From positions 7,229,436-7,293,435 of the forward strand of contig NZ_CM001489.1 of the NCBI RefSeq assembly GCF_000262465.1: a stretch of DNA of 64,000 nt, in the 5' to 3' direction. Positions 54,455 to 63,878 of the stretch are shown piece by piece (within the stretch, counting starts at the first letter, position 1; each line of letters starts with the position of its first letter). Source of the DNA: Frankia sp. QA3. Its GTDB lineage: Bacteria; Actinomycetota; Actinomycetes; Frankiales; Frankiaceae. Below the pieces are notes generated by a model. It had not been told where the DNA came from. It saw only the letters and a program-made list of their open reading frames with translations, and did not search any database. The position numbers were made by a program, and so were the translations under genes.

Positions 54455-55635
54455 GCCGGCTGCCCCTGAAGATGTCCGTCCAGACGGGCCTCGCGCGCCG
54501 TCCGCGCGTCGAGCGCGTCCGCGGCCGGGTAGCGCAGCACCGTGCGCAGGAACCGGCCGGAGCGCATGTCCTCGTAGCCGTCGTTGACGCCCTCGAGCGG
54601 GTAGCTGTGGCTCACCACCGCGTCGAGGTCGACCTGGCCGCTCTGCCACAGCTCCAGCAGCTTCGGGATGTCGGCGCGCGCGTTGCCCGAGCCGTAGATC
54701 GTGCCGACGATGTGCTTCTCGGACAGCGTCAGATCCATCATGTTCAGCGACACCGTCCGCTGCGCCGCCGGATGGACGTTGGTCACCACGACCCGGCCAC
54801 GGCTGGCCGTCATCGCCAGTGCCTGCCCGAGCAGCTCGCCGTCGCCGCGGCTCATCGTGCAGATGAACCGGTCGACCCCGCGGTTCCAGGTCGCCTCCCG
54901 GATGACGGCGGCGGCCTGCTCCCACGAGGTGGCGACGTGGGTCGCGCCGAGGGAGAGGATGAGATCCTGCTTCTCGGCCACCGTCTCGACGGCGACGATG
55001 ACGCGGGCGCCGGCCAGCCGGGCGCCCTGGATCGCCGCCGCGCCGATGCCGCCCACCCCGGCCACCGCGACCGTGTCGCCCGGCCGCACGTCGGCGGCGT
55101 ACACCGCCGACCCCCAGCCGGTGACGAACCCGCAGCCCAGCAGGCACGCCCGGTCGAGCGGGACGTGCGCCGGGATCCGGATGCAGCTCGACTCGTGGGC
55201 CACGGTGTGGTGGGCGAACGTGCCGATCATGCAGGCGATCGCCAGGTCCTGGCCGCGGGCGTGGTGGCGCGCGGTGCCGTCGGCGATCTGGCGGCCGGTG
55301 TACATCTTCGCGCCGAGCTCGCAGAGGTTCTGGTGGCCGGTCGCGCACTGCCGGCACCGTCCGCAGGACGGCACGAAGCCGAACACGACGTGGTCGCCGG
55401 GAACGAGCGAGCTCACCCGGGCGCCAACCTCGACGACGACGCCGGCGCCCTCGTGCCCGCCGACGCACGGCAGCCGGAAGGGCATGTCGCCGGTGACGAT
55501 GTGCTCCTCGGAATGGCACAGGCCGGAGGCGTGCAGCTCGACGAGCACCTCGTCCGGGCCGGGTGGATCGAGCTCGATCGGCTCCACCGACCAGGGGGAA
55601 CTGCGGTCCCACAGCACAGCGGCGAGGGTCTCCAC
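54451..55635 (-). CDS. NDMA-type zinc alcohol dehydrogenase (Rxyl_3153-like)
   Basis: 394 residues from GTG 55635. Catalytic zinc ligands Cys in ASGLCHSEEH and His/Glu in GGHEGAGVV; structural zinc cysteines in CGRCRQCATGHQNLC; coenzyme fold VAVAGVGGIGAAAIQGARLA. Segments EHIVTGDMPFRLPCVGGHEG and YAADVRPGDTVAV fit the actinobacterial NDMA-dependent class, which keeps nicotinamide bound and is linked to mycofactocin as external electron acceptor. It oxidises an alcohol made by the P450 or another enzyme. It starts 53 bp after the ALDH stop. Confidence 0.88.
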   Translation of the reverse strand: METLAAVLWDRSSPWSVEPIELDPPGPDEVLVELHASGLCHSEEHIVTGDMPFRLPCVGGHEGAGVVVEVGARVSSLVPGDHVVFGFVPSCGRCRQCATGHQNLCELGAKMYTGRQIADGTARHHARGQDLAIACMIGTFAHHTVAHESSCIRIPAHVPLDRACLLGCGFVTGWGSAVYAADVRPGDTVAVAGVGGIGAAAIQGARLAGARVIVAVETVAEKQDLILSLGATHVATSWEQAAAVIREATWNRGVDRFICTMSRGDGELLGQALAMTASRGRVVVTNVHPAAQRTVSLNMMDLTLSEKHIVGTIYGSGNARADIPKLLELWQSGQVDLDAVVSHSYPLEGVNDGYEDMRSGRFLRTVLRYPAADALDARTAREARLDGHLQGQPA

Positions 55636-55688
55636 GGCACCTTCTCTCGGTTTCGTGCGGTCTCATGCGGGTGCGGGTCGGAGGAGGC

Positions 55689-57137
55689 TCAGCCGCCGGC
55701 GGGCCGGACGATGGACTGGAGTTCCACGAAGGCGCTGATGCCCTCGGGTCCGCCCTCGCGCCCCAGGCCGGAGGCGCCCCTTCCGCCGAACGGGCTGCCC
55801 ACGTCCAGCGGCGCCGGCGAGTTCACGGCGACCGAGCCGGTGCGCAGCCGCGCGGCGATGCGCCCCGCCCGCTGCGGGTCGTCGCTCCACACCGACCCGG
55901 CCAGGCCGTAGTCGGAGTCGTTGGCGATGGCGACGGCCTCGTCGACCCCGTCGTAGCCGATCACCACCGCCACCGGGCCGAAGATCTCTTCCCGGGCGAC
56001 CGGGGCGTCGTTGCCGACCCCGGCCAGCAGCGTCGGCTCGACGAACCAGCCCCGGTCCAGGCCGGCCGGGCGGCCCCCACCGGCGGCGACCCGGGCGCCG
56101 TCGGCCCGCGCGCGGGCGATGTGCCCCTCGATCCGGGCCCGCGCCGGCGCCGAGATGACCGGGCCGATCTGGGTCTTCGGTTCGGCCGGGTCGCCGACGC
56201 GCAGCGCGGCCACCCGTTCGGCCAGGGCGTCGACCACCTCGCGGTAGCGCGAGCGGGGGGCCAGGATGCGGGTCTGGGCCATGCAGACCTGGCCGGAGTT
56301 CGCCATCGCGCCGAAGGTGAGTGTGGTGATCGTCTGGCGGGTCAGCGTCAGGTCGTCCAGCAGGATCGCGGCCGACTTCCCGCCCAGTTCCAGGGTGCAC
56401 CGGCGCAGGTCGCGGCCGCAGACCTCGCCGATGCGCCGGCCCACCGCCGTCGAGCCGGTAAAGGTGATCTTGTCGATGCCGGGGTGGCCGACCAGGTACT
56501 CGCTCGCCGCGGCCGCGGCCGGCACGATGTTGACCACCCCGGGCGGCAGGCCCGCCTCGACGATCGCGTCGGCGAACAGGTAGGACCACAGGGTCGCCGC
56601 CGGAGCCGGCTTCAGCACGACCGTGCACCCCGCGACCAGGGCCGGCGCGAGCTTGAGCGCGGCGATGAAAAGCGGCGCGTTCCACGGGACGATGGCCCCG
56701 ACGACGCCGACGGGCAGCCGCCGGACCAGCACCGAGCCGTGCGCCGCCGGGCGCTGGTCCGCCCACGGGTAGTCCCCCGCCAGCGCGGCGAAGGCGTCGA
56801 ACGCCGCCAGGGCCGTGCCCACCTGGTAGGGATCCGACCAGGCCCGGGGCGAGCCGACCTCCGCCGTGAGCACCGCGGCGAGCTCGTCGGCCCGGGCGCG
56901 CAGCGCGTCGGTCAGCCGCACCAGCGCCGCCGCCCGCTGCGCCGGGGTCGCGCTCGCCCACGGGCCGTCGTCCAGCGCGCGCCGGGCGGCGGCCACGGCC
57001 CTGTCGACATCGCCGACGCCGGCCGCCGCAACCACGCCGATGGTCTCCTCGGTGGCCGGCGAGACCATTTCCAACGTCTCGTCCGTCTCCGCGCCGACCA
57101 GCCGGCCACCGATGAACAGCTCCCGATGCTCGCGCAC
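55689..57137 (-). CDS. NAD(P)-dependent aldehyde dehydrogenase
   Basis: 482 residues from GTG 57137. Coenzyme-binding PVGVVGAIVPWNAPLFIAAL and FTGSTAVGRRIGE, general base Glu in TLELGGKSAAILL and catalytic Cys in MANSGQVCMAQTR. The C-terminus is GRGASGLGREGGPEGISAFV. It oxidises an aldehyde to the acid, which the neighbouring ligase could activate to a CoA ester. It is first in the minus-strand unit and divergent from the ligase at 57420. Confidence 0.93.
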   Translation of the reverse strand: MREHRELFIGGRLVGAETDETLEMVSPATEETIGVVAAAGVGDVDRAVAAARRALDDGPWASATPAQRAAALVRLTDALRARADELAAVLTAEVGSPRAWSDPYQVGTALAAFDAFAALAGDYPWADQRPAAHGSVLVRRLPVGVVGAIVPWNAPLFIAALKLAPALVAGCTVVLKPAPAATLWSYLFADAIVEAGLPPGVVNIVPAAAAASEYLVGHPGIDKITFTGSTAVGRRIGEVCGRDLRRCTLELGGKSAAILLDDLTLTRQTITTLTFGAMANSGQVCMAQTRILAPRSRYREVVDALAERVAALRVGDPAEPKTQIGPVISAPARARIEGHIARARADGARVAAGGGRPAGLDRGWFVEPTLLAGVGNDAPVAREEIFGPVAVVIGYDGVDEAVAIANDSDYGLAGSVWSDDPQRAGRIAARLRTGSVAVNSPAPLDVGSPFGGRGASGLGREGGPEGISAFVELQSIVRPAGG

Positions 57138-57419
57138 ACCGACTCCTCGGTCGTCCCCGATTCTGCCGCCGAATTCTAGGGGTCGCTCGCGCGGATATTC
57201 AATGATTTCTCTTTGCTTTCAATAAGGCGCCCGGCCGCGCACCCGAACCTTTTCCGTGCGAAGGTTCCGAAGTGGCGTCCGGGTCCATTCCGGGTCGGGA
57301 CGGTGACGCGCGCGACCGCGCCCATTTCCGACACCCATTCTCGACGCCTGTGTACGACGCCCGTGCCCGCCGCCCATGTACGACGCCCGATCCGTAGCCC
57401 GCAATCCTGGAGTGATCGA

Positions 57420-58994
57420 GTGGCTCTCCTGACCGCCGACAGCATGTGGGAGCTGGTCGAGGCCCGCGCCGCGGCCTCGCCGGACGGCCTCGCCATCGTC
57501 GACGAGCACCGGCGGCGCCTGACGTTCCGCGAGTTGCGCGACCGGGCCGAGGCCACCGCCGCGGGGTTGCGCGAGCTGGGCGTCCGGCCCGGCTCCGTGG
57601 TGTCGTGGCAGCTGCCCAACACGATCGACACGGTCGTGGTCTGCCTCGCGCTGTCCCGGCTCGGCGCCGTCCAGAACCCGCTGATCATGATGCTGCGCGA
57701 GCGCGAGATCACCTTCATCTGCCGGCAGACCGGCAGCGAGCTGCTGCTTGTCCCGAGCACCTTCCGCGGCGTCGACCACGCGGCGATGGCGCGGACGGTC
57801 GCCGCGGCCGTGCCAGGTCTCGCCGTGCACGTCGTCGACTCCGAACCGCCGAGCGAGATCGGCTCGCTGCCGACGGCCGCGGTCCCCGCCCGCGGGCACG
57901 GTGAGGGCCGGCCCGGCGGCCCGCCCGTCCGGTGGATCTTCTACACGTCGGGCACGACCTCGGACCCGAAGGGCGCCCAGCACACCGACCGGGGGTTGCT
58001 GGCCGCATCGTCGACGTTCTGCGAGCATCTCGCCGTCGTCCCCGCCGACCGCCTGCCGATCCTGCTCCCGATCTCCCACATCGGCGGGGTCGCGCACCTG
58101 CTCACCGGCCTGCAGACCGGCTGCGGGGTCATCGTGAGCCGCGCGTTCGACCCCGAGACCACGCCGGGCGCCCTCGCCGAGGCGGGCATGACGCTCGTCG
58201 GGTCGGGCACGCAGATGCTGCAGACCTACCTCGCGCGCCAGCGTCGCCAGCCGGGCGTGCCCTTGTTCCCGCGGGCCCGGGCGGCGCTGTGCGGCGGCGC
58301 GGGCCGGCCGGCCTCGCTGCATCACGAGGTCAGGGAGCTCCTCGGCGGGGTCGGGGTCGTCTCCGGGTACGGCCTGACCGAGAGCCCCTTCGTCACCTGG
58401 GGTCGCCACGACGACACCGACGAACAGCATGCGAGCACCGAGGGATGCGCGGGGCTCGACGTCGAGATCGTCGTCATGCTCGACGACTCCACGCCCGCGG
58501 TCGCCGGGGAGGTCGGCGAGATCCGGGTGCGCGGCCCGCAGCTCATGGTCGGCTACGTCGACGCCACCGCAGACCGGGACGCCTTCGACGCGAAGGGTTT
58601 CTTCCGCACCGGCGACCTCGGCACCCTCGACGAGGACGGCTACCTGCGCATCACCGGCCGGATCAAGGACGTCATCATCCGCAAGGGCGAGAACATCTCC
58701 GCCCGGGAGCTGGAGGAGCTGCTGATCGGCCACCCGGCGGTGGGCGAGGTGGCCGTCGTCGGACTGCCCGATGTCTCCTCGGGCGAGCGGGTGTGCGCCG
58801 CGGTGGTGCCGGCAGACCCGGGCAACCCACCGGATCTGGCCACGCTCTGCGCCCACCTGCGCGCGCTGGGGCTGAACATCCGCAAGCTCCCCGAGCAGCT
58901 CGAGATCGTGCCCGAGCTGCCCCGCAACGCCATGGGAAAGGTCGTGAAACGCGACCTGACCGCCCGTTTCGCGCACTGGACGAGTGAGCCCTGA
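57420..58994 (+). CDS. AMP-dependent acyl-CoA ligase
   Basis: 524 residues from GTG 57420, with TGGAG at a short distance upstream; longer in-frame forms would read low-complexity sequence. ANL motifs: IFYTSGTTSDPKGAQ (A3), SGYGLTESPFVTWG (A5), GFFRTGDLGTLDEDGYLRIT (A7), GRIKDVIIRKGENISA (A8) and the acylation Lys near GKVVKRDL (A10). It is the cyclohexanecarboxylate/short-to-medium-chain type by overall similarity. A repeat of TACGACGCCCG is seen in the leader (57350-57390). Confidence 0.9.
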   Translation: MALLTADSMWELVEARAAASPDGLAIVDEHRRRLTFRELRDRAEATAAGLRELGVRPGSVVSWQLPNTIDTVVVCLALSRLGAVQNPLIMMLREREITFICRQTGSELLLVPSTFRGVDHAAMARTVAAAVPGLAVHVVDSEPPSEIGSLPTAAVPARGHGEGRPGGPPVRWIFYTSGTTSDPKGAQHTDRGLLAASSTFCEHLAVVPADRLPILLPISHIGGVAHLLTGLQTGCGVIVSRAFDPETTPGALAEAGMTLVGSGTQMLQTYLARQRRQPGVPLFPRARAALCGGAGRPASLHHEVRELLGGVGVVSGYGLTESPFVTWGRHDDTDEQHASTEGCAGLDVEIVVMLDDSTPAVAGEVGEIRVRGPQLMVGYVDATADRDAFDAKGFFRTGDLGTLDEDGYLRITGRIKDVIIRKGENISARELEELLIGHPAVGEVAVVGLPDVSSGERVCAAVVPADPGNPPDLATLCAHLRALGLNIRKLPEQLEIVPELPRNAMGKVVKRDLTARFAHWTSEP

Positions 58995-59107
58995 GTGGCC
59001 GGTCGGTGGCTGTGGGGATCTGATCGGGTGACTGGGGTCGCCTCAGGGTTCGGCGCGCCCACCGGCCGCCACATCCTTTGCGGCGGCGGCCACGGGGCCG
59101 GGCCGTC

Positions 59108-60250
59108 ATGAGCGTCACCGCCACGAGCGACGACGCCCCGCTGGCGGAGACCCTGGCCAGCTGGCTGCGTCGTGCGCTGGAGCGGCCGTCGCTGGCCGTC
59201 GTCGGGCTGTCGAGGCCGAAGGCCGGCACGTCCAACGAGACCGTGATCATCGCCGTGCGGTGGGACGACGACGGCGCCCTTCGCGACGAGCGGCTGGTGG
59301 TCCGCATCCAGCCGACCGGGCGCCAGTTGTTCCTGCGCCCGGACACGATCGGCGAGGGCCGCGTCCTACGGGCCGTCGGGGTGGCCGCGCCGGTGCCGGT
59401 GCCGGTGCCGCGGGTCCTCGCGTTCGAGCCGGATGCCGGGGTGGTCGGGTCGCCGTTCTTCGTGATGAGCCACGTCCCGGGCAGGGTGCTGTCGGACATC
59501 CCGAGCTGCCACGCCGCCGGCTGGCTGCTGGAGCAGACGCCAGCGCAGCGCGCCGCGCTGTGGGACAACGGCCTGCGAACCCTCGTTGACATCGCGCGCA
59601 TCCCCGTCAGCGGCGACCTCGCGTTCCTGTGGGCGCCCGCGCTTGGCCCGACCGGCCTGGAACAGCTCGTCAGCGCGACCCGCCACTGGTTCGACTGGGT
59701 CCGCGGCGAACGCGAGCTCGACGTGCTCAGCCGGGCGATGGACCACGTCGAACGGGAGCGACCCGACCACGACGACCGGACGCTGAGTTGGGGCGACGCC
59801 CGGGTCGGCAACATGATGTTCGCGCCGGACGGGACGGTCGCCGCCGTCCTGGACTGGGAGACGCCGGCGGTCGGCCCGGCCGAGGTGGACTTCGGCTGGT
59901 GGCTGATGATGGACGAGTTCTACAGCCACGGACTGGGCTCGCCGCCGCTGCCCGGCGTGCCGGACGAGGCCACCCAGGTCGCCCGCTGGGAGGAGCTGAT
60001 CGGCCGGCCCGCGCGGGATCTGACCTACTACAAGCTGCTGGCGGCGCTGCGTTTCGCCATCGTCTGCGCCCGCTCGACCGACATCTCGATCGCCCGCGGC
60101 GTGGCCCGGCCGGACACCACCATGCACACCCGCAATCCGGCGGGCCAGCTTCTCTACCGCTGGCTGGGCGAGCCGGTTCCGGACCTCGCGCCCGAGTTCA
60201 CCGCGATGATGTCCCGCTTCGCCCGCAAACGGGCCGGCCGGACGGACTGA
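59108..60250 (+). CDS. Aminoglycoside-phosphotransferase (APH)-like kinase
   Basis: 380 residues from ATG 59108. The APH/choline-kinase fold shows SRPKAGTSNETVIIAV, FFVMSHVPGRVLSDIP, the catalytic loop LSWGDARVGNMMF (Asp and Asn) and VLDWETPAVGPAEVDFGW (Mg-binding Asp). In actinomycetes such proteins next to acyl-CoA enzymes are usually annotated phosphotransferase family proteins, related to ACAD10-type kinases that act on hydroxyacyl substrates. The Shine-Dalgarno site is weak. Confidence 0.85.
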   Translation: MSVTATSDDAPLAETLASWLRRALERPSLAVVGLSRPKAGTSNETVIIAVRWDDDGALRDERLVVRIQPTGRQLFLRPDTIGEGRVLRAVGVAAPVPVPVPRVLAFEPDAGVVGSPFFVMSHVPGRVLSDIPSCHAAGWLLEQTPAQRAALWDNGLRTLVDIARIPVSGDLAFLWAPALGPTGLEQLVSATRHWFDWVRGERELDVLSRAMDHVERERPDHDDRTLSWGDARVGNMMFAPDGTVAAVLDWETPAVGPAEVDFGWWLMMDEFYSHGLGSPPLPGVPDEATQVARWEELIGRPARDLTYYKLLAALRFAIVCARSTDISIARGVARPDTTMHTRNPAGQLLYRWLGEPVPDLAPEFTAMMSRFARKRAGRTD

Positions 60251-60273
60251 GCGAGCAGAGGGGAGAGACGTCG

Positions 60274-60860
60274 ATGAGCGACGCCATGCGCGCCCAGACG
60301 GTGTCGATGCGGGGAGATCACCCGCAGGTTCGCCGCCCACGGCTACCTCGCCCTCTGCCCGACGGACGGTGGCGGTGTTGTCGTCGGCGCTGCGCCCGAG
60401 GCCGTACGACGATGCGGTCACGCAGATCGCCTGGACCCCGGATTCGTCGGGATACGCCACAGGCTGCTGCCGGTGTGGGTGGAGGACTGTCCACGGCCAG
60501 GGCTGCTCGGGCAGCTGGTCGGGGTGAAGCTGTTCGGCGTGGACGAGCCGACCGCGAGCGCACGGCTACTCGCTGCCGCCGGTCGGCCTGCCCGTCGTGG
60601 CCTCGCCCCTGTCCGCCGACGGCCTCGAACAGAGGTCACCGCTGTACTTCCAGATGGGGCCGTCGAACGGCCGGGAGGCCCAACTCGTCGCCGCCTACGC
60701 CGAACATGAGCGGAAGACCCGGGTCCGCGTCTACTACCCGAAGGACGCCGCCGACGGCGACGATCTCTACGCCGGACCCTCGTCGCGGCTCTGCGCGCGG
60801 AACTCGCCGGGAAGGGTGTTCGAGAACGTCCATCCACCCCCGCCGGTGTCCCCGACACCA
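60274..60860 (+). pseudogene. Cluster of gene fragments (dienelactone hydrolase, WD40-like, periplasmic-binding-like)
   Basis: Behind a good GAGGGGAGA site, ATG 60274 starts MSDAMRAQTVSMRG; one base later the sense continues as EITRRFAAHGYLALCP, typical of dienelactone hydrolase N-termini, then is lost. Around 60390-60470 one frame reads YDDAVTQIAWTPDSSGYATG, like a WD40 blade. From about 60560, GLPVVASPLSADGLEQRSP, LYFQMGPSNGREAQLVAAYA and VRVYYPKDAADG resemble a type 1 substrate-binding domain, whose sense passes into another frame as LVAALRAELAGKG near 60785. No intact gene remains. Fragments of three families lie in under 600 bp next to tRNA-Asn. Confidence 0.6.
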
Positions 60861-60909
60861 GCGGGGGTGGCGATGGCCAGCGGAAGTGCCTGCGGCGCAG
60901 CGGGTTCAG

Positions 60910-60982
60910 CTCCCGCGATAGGACTCGAACCTATAACCTGCCGGTTAACAGCCGGCTGCTCTGCCAATTGAGCTACGCGGGA
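60910..60982 (-). tRNA. tRNA-Asn (GTT)
   Basis: Read on the minus strand: acceptor TCCCGCG/CGCGGGA, D-arm GCTC/GAGC with loop AATTGGCA, anticodon stem GCCGG/CCGGC with loop CTGTTAA (anticodon GTT), T-arm ATAGG/CCTAT with TTCGAGT. 73 nt, discriminator G, CCA not encoded. All stems pair perfectly. Confidence 0.97.
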
Positions 60983-61125
60983 CCGGGTGCTCTGCGCACC
61001 TGACGTGGTCAGCCTACCTGAGGTTCAAGCGGTCTTGGACGTGGGGTAGTAATCAACTCGGCGGCACAACGCCGACCGGCTGGCGGCCATCCGCCAGCAC
61101 GTCCATCGGTCTCCCGGGAGGCAAC

Positions 61126-61407
61126 ATGCGCATCAGGCCCAGCGTCGTCATCGCACTCGGCCTCGGGTACGTCCTGGGGTCCCGGGGCGGACGCGAACAC
61201 TACGACGTGATCATGCGGCAGCTTAGGGAGGTTCGGGAGCGTCCGGAGGTGCAGAGCGCCGCCGGTGTCGTATCCGCGCAGGCCGGGACGGTCTTCCACC
61301 GGGTCCGCAGCCTGTTCGCCGGCGAGGTCGAGCCGTCCGGGGCCCGGCCGTTCCGCCCGGTGGCGGCACACAGCTCGAACGGGGTCAGCTCGGTCGGCGC
61401 CCACTGA
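61126..61407 (+). CDS. Small YtxH-like protein
   Basis: 93 residues from ATG 61126 after GGGAGG. A short hydrophobic Gly-containing segment (PSVVIALGLGYVLGSRGGRE) is followed by an amphipathic helix (YDVIMRQLREVRERPEVQ) and a polar tail. The pattern is like YtxH or general stress-type small proteins with a single N-terminal helix. Function unknown. Confidence 0.7.
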   Translation: MRIRPSVVIALGLGYVLGSRGGREHYDVIMRQLREVRERPEVQSAAGVVSAQAGTVFHRVRSLFAGEVEPSGARPFRPVAAHSSNGVSSVGAH

Positions 61408-61707
61408 AGGCCGGCCGCGTCGCCGTCCGGTCGCCCCGGGAACAGGCCGGGAAACGGTGTCGCGCCGCACAGCATCGGATGGGTCGCCGTTGGGTGGTCC
61501 GGCCGCCGTCGCCGTCCCGCCGCGAGTGCCGGCAGCGGCCGTGGCTGCCCCCGCCGGCCGTGATTCTGCTCACCGCCGGCATCCCGCTCCTACCGGCTGC
61601 CACCGGCCAGCTGCGCTGCCCGCGCCGCCGCCCCGGGCCGGCGCGGAAGCCAGGGCGGGGTGGGGGTGCCGGCCGCGGCGGCGCCGAGGCGACGGATCGG
61701 AGCGGGC
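61408..61707. other. Intergenic region
   Basis: 300 bp between the small YtxH-like gene and the HxlR regulator. All frames are open only because of high GC; none has a convincing start or protein-like composition. The regulator's promoter should lie at its right end. Confidence 0.5.
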
Positions 61708-62136
61708 ATGTCGATGAAGCAGGCCAGATCGGCAAGGGGACGGGCGGGCCAGGGTCGCCCGGGGGGCCCGGGGGGCCCGGCCCCGGCCGAGGTTCCCGGT
61801 GGGGCGCCGCCCGCCCTCACCGCCCTGGTGGACCTGCTTGGCCGGCGGTTCGCCCTCGGCCTCTACTGGCACCTGCGGGGCGGCTCGTTGCCGTTCCGCA
61901 CCCTGGCGACCCGGTTGGACGCCCCCGAGGCGCAGCTCGTCCAGCGCCTGCGGGAGCTGCGTGAGGCCGGCCTCGTCGAGGTGGACGAGGTCGGCGAGTA
62001 CCGGCTGACCACCCACGGTCGGCGCCTGCAGGGCGTGATCGAGCCCCTGGCCGCCTGGGCGCGGGAATGGGAGGCGCTCAGCCCCCGCCAGCGCACCCCG
62101 CGCGGTGCCGCCACCCGCGGCCACGACGAGCCCTGA
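61708..62136 (+). CDS. HxlR-type winged-helix transcriptional regulator
   Basis: 142 residues from ATG 61708 (GGAG upstream; ATG 61660 possible). A Gly/Pro/Ala leader of about 35 residues precedes a winged helix: ALVDLLGRRFALGLYWHLRG, LPFRTLATRLDAPEAQLVQR, LRELREAGLVEVDEVGEYRL and THGRRLQGVIEPLAAWAREW. This matches HxlR dimeric repressors/activators. The usual N-terminal cysteine of redox or quinone sensors is not seen. Target unknown; the gene is convergent with gltX. Confidence 0.8.
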   Translation: MSMKQARSARGRAGQGRPGGPGGPAPAEVPGGAPPALTALVDLLGRRFALGLYWHLRGGSLPFRTLATRLDAPEAQLVQRLRELREAGLVEVDEVGEYRLTTHGRRLQGVIEPLAAWAREWEALSPRQRTPRGAATRGHDEP

Positions 62137-62358
62137 GGGGGCGGGTGGTCCTTGTTCGGACATCACGGGATGTAAATCAACCATCGACAGAGAGTGATGT
62201 CGAGATCACAGCTTGTCTTTCGCTGATCTTAAGAATCCTTTAGGCCCCGGGAGATGTGCTGGTCACCGTCGAACCTGGTGCTCGCAAGCGCCGGAGGCGA
62301 CCTGGTGGATCCGAGCTTCACCCGGCGGAGGTAACCCCGACCTCCGGTGGGTCTCCCT

Positions 62359-62396
62359 AGCCCGGGTCGCGGCCCGTCCCAGCCGCGGCCCGGGCT
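62359..62396. terminator. Strong hairpin between HxlR gene and gltX
   Basis: AGCCCGGGTCGCGGC (62359-62373) pairs with GCCGCGGCCCGGGCT (62382-62396), 14 of 15 Watson-Crick plus one G:T-type pair, with an 8-nt loop. It lies between convergent genes, about 70 bp beyond the gltX stop. Confidence 0.75.
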
Positions 62397-62465
62397 CATC
62401 GGTCTCGGCCCACGGCGGTGGTGACGCTGCCCGAACCGCGGGCCGGATCCGGCCCAGGCGACTTC

Positions 62466-63878
62466 TCAGCCGGCGGCGAGCCGCTCCCGGGCCGCAGCCA
62501 GCCGCCGGCGGGTGGCCTCCCGGCCGAACACCTCCAGCGACTCGAACAGCGGCAGCCCCACGGTGCGCCCGGTGACCGCGACCCGTACCGGCGCCTGCGC
62601 CTTCGCCAGCTTCAGGCCGTGGCGCTCGCCGAGCTCGGTCAGCGTCGTCTTCAGCGACTCGGCGTCCCACTCGACCTTGCCGAACAGGTCGTGGACGTCC
62701 GCGAGCAGCTCCGCCGCCGGCGGCTTCATCGCCTTCGCCCACGCCGCGTCGTCCACCGGCGCCTCGGGCAGGAACAGGAAGTCGACCATAGGCACGATCT
62801 CCGACAGCACCGACACCCGGGACTGCGCGAGCCCGGCGACGGCGGCGAACACGTCGGCGTCGAACGCGTCGGCCGCCCACGGCGCCGCCGGCGGCGCCAG
62901 CCACGGCTGCACCGCCGCGATGAACTCCTCGACGCCGAGCGCCCGGATGTACTCGCCGTTGAACGCCCGCAGCTTCTTCTCGTCGAAGAACGCCGGGGAC
63001 GGCTTCACGTCGGCCAGGTCGAACGTCGACTCGATCGTCTCCCAGGGCACGATCTCGTCCTCGCCGGGCGGCGCCCAGCCGAGCAGCATCAGGTAGTTCT
63101 TCATCGCGCCGGGCAGGTAACCCTCGTCCCGGTAGGACTCCAGCGCCACCTTGTCCCGCCGTTTGGACAGCTTCTGCCGCTTCTCGTTGACGATGACCGG
63201 CACGTGCGCCCACACCGGCGGCTCCTCGGCGCCGAGCGCGGCCCACAGCAGCTGCTGCTTGGGCGTGTTCGACAGGTGCTCCTCGCCCCGGATGACGTGG
63301 GTGATTCCCATCTCCAGGTCGTCGACGACGTTGGCGAGCAGGAACACCGCCGAGCCGTCGGCCCGCGCGATCACGAAGTCCTCGATGGTGTCGTTCGGGA
63401 ACTCCGGGGTCCCGCGGATCAGGTCACGCACCGTCGTCGCCCCCTCGTCGGGGGTGCGGAAGCGCAGCGCGCGGCCGGGGCCCGGCTCCAGCCCACGGTC
63501 GCGGCAGAAGCCGTCGTAGCCGTGCTGCGCGTTGCCCGTGCGCTCCGCCAGCGCCTCGCGGGTGCAGTCGCAGTAGTACGCCAGCCCCGCCTCGCGCAGG
63601 CGGACCGCGGCCGCCCGATGCCGGTCCGCGCGCGAGGACTGCAGCACCGGGCCCTCGTACCGGCCGGGGCTGATCCCGAGCCAGTCCAGCGCGCTGATGA
63701 TGCCGTCCGTCCACTCGGGCCGGTTGCGCGAGGCGTCGGTGTCCTCGATGCGCAGCACGAAGTCGCCGCCCGCGCGCAGCGCCGCCAGCCAGTTGAACAG
63801 CGCCGAGCGCGCCCCACCCACATGGAAGATGCCGGTGGGAGACGGCGCGAATCGAACCCGTACCCGCCCAGATCCCAT
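62466..63878 (-). CDS. gltX: Glutamyl-tRNA synthetase
   Basis: 470 residues from ATG 63878. Class I signatures: VRFAPSPTGIFHVGGARSAL (HIGH-like) and KLSKRRDKVALESYRDEGYL (KMSKS-like). The zinc-binding-type YCDCTREAL segment, HVIRGEEHLSNTPKQQLLW and the long C-terminal anticodon domain are present. It charges tRNA-Glu, and in actinobacteria usually also tRNA-Gln for later amidation. The upstream in-frame extension lacks homology. Length is normal for GluRS. Confidence 0.96.
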   Translation of the reverse strand: MGSGRVRVRFAPSPTGIFHVGGARSALFNWLAALRAGGDFVLRIEDTDASRNRPEWTDGIISALDWLGISPGRYEGPVLQSSRADRHRAAAVRLREAGLAYYCDCTREALAERTGNAQHGYDGFCRDRGLEPGPGRALRFRTPDEGATTVRDLIRGTPEFPNDTIEDFVIARADGSAVFLLANVVDDLEMGITHVIRGEEHLSNTPKQQLLWAALGAEEPPVWAHVPVIVNEKRQKLSKRRDKVALESYRDEGYLPGAMKNYLMLLGWAPPGEDEIVPWETIESTFDLADVKPSPAFFDEKKLRAFNGEYIRALGVEEFIAAVQPWLAPPAAPWAADAFDADVFAAVAGLAQSRVSVLSEIVPMVDFLFLPEAPVDDAAWAKAMKPPAAELLADVHDLFGKVEWDAESLKTTLTELGERHGLKLAKAQAPVRVAVTGRTVGLPLFESLEVFGREATRRRLAAARERLAAG

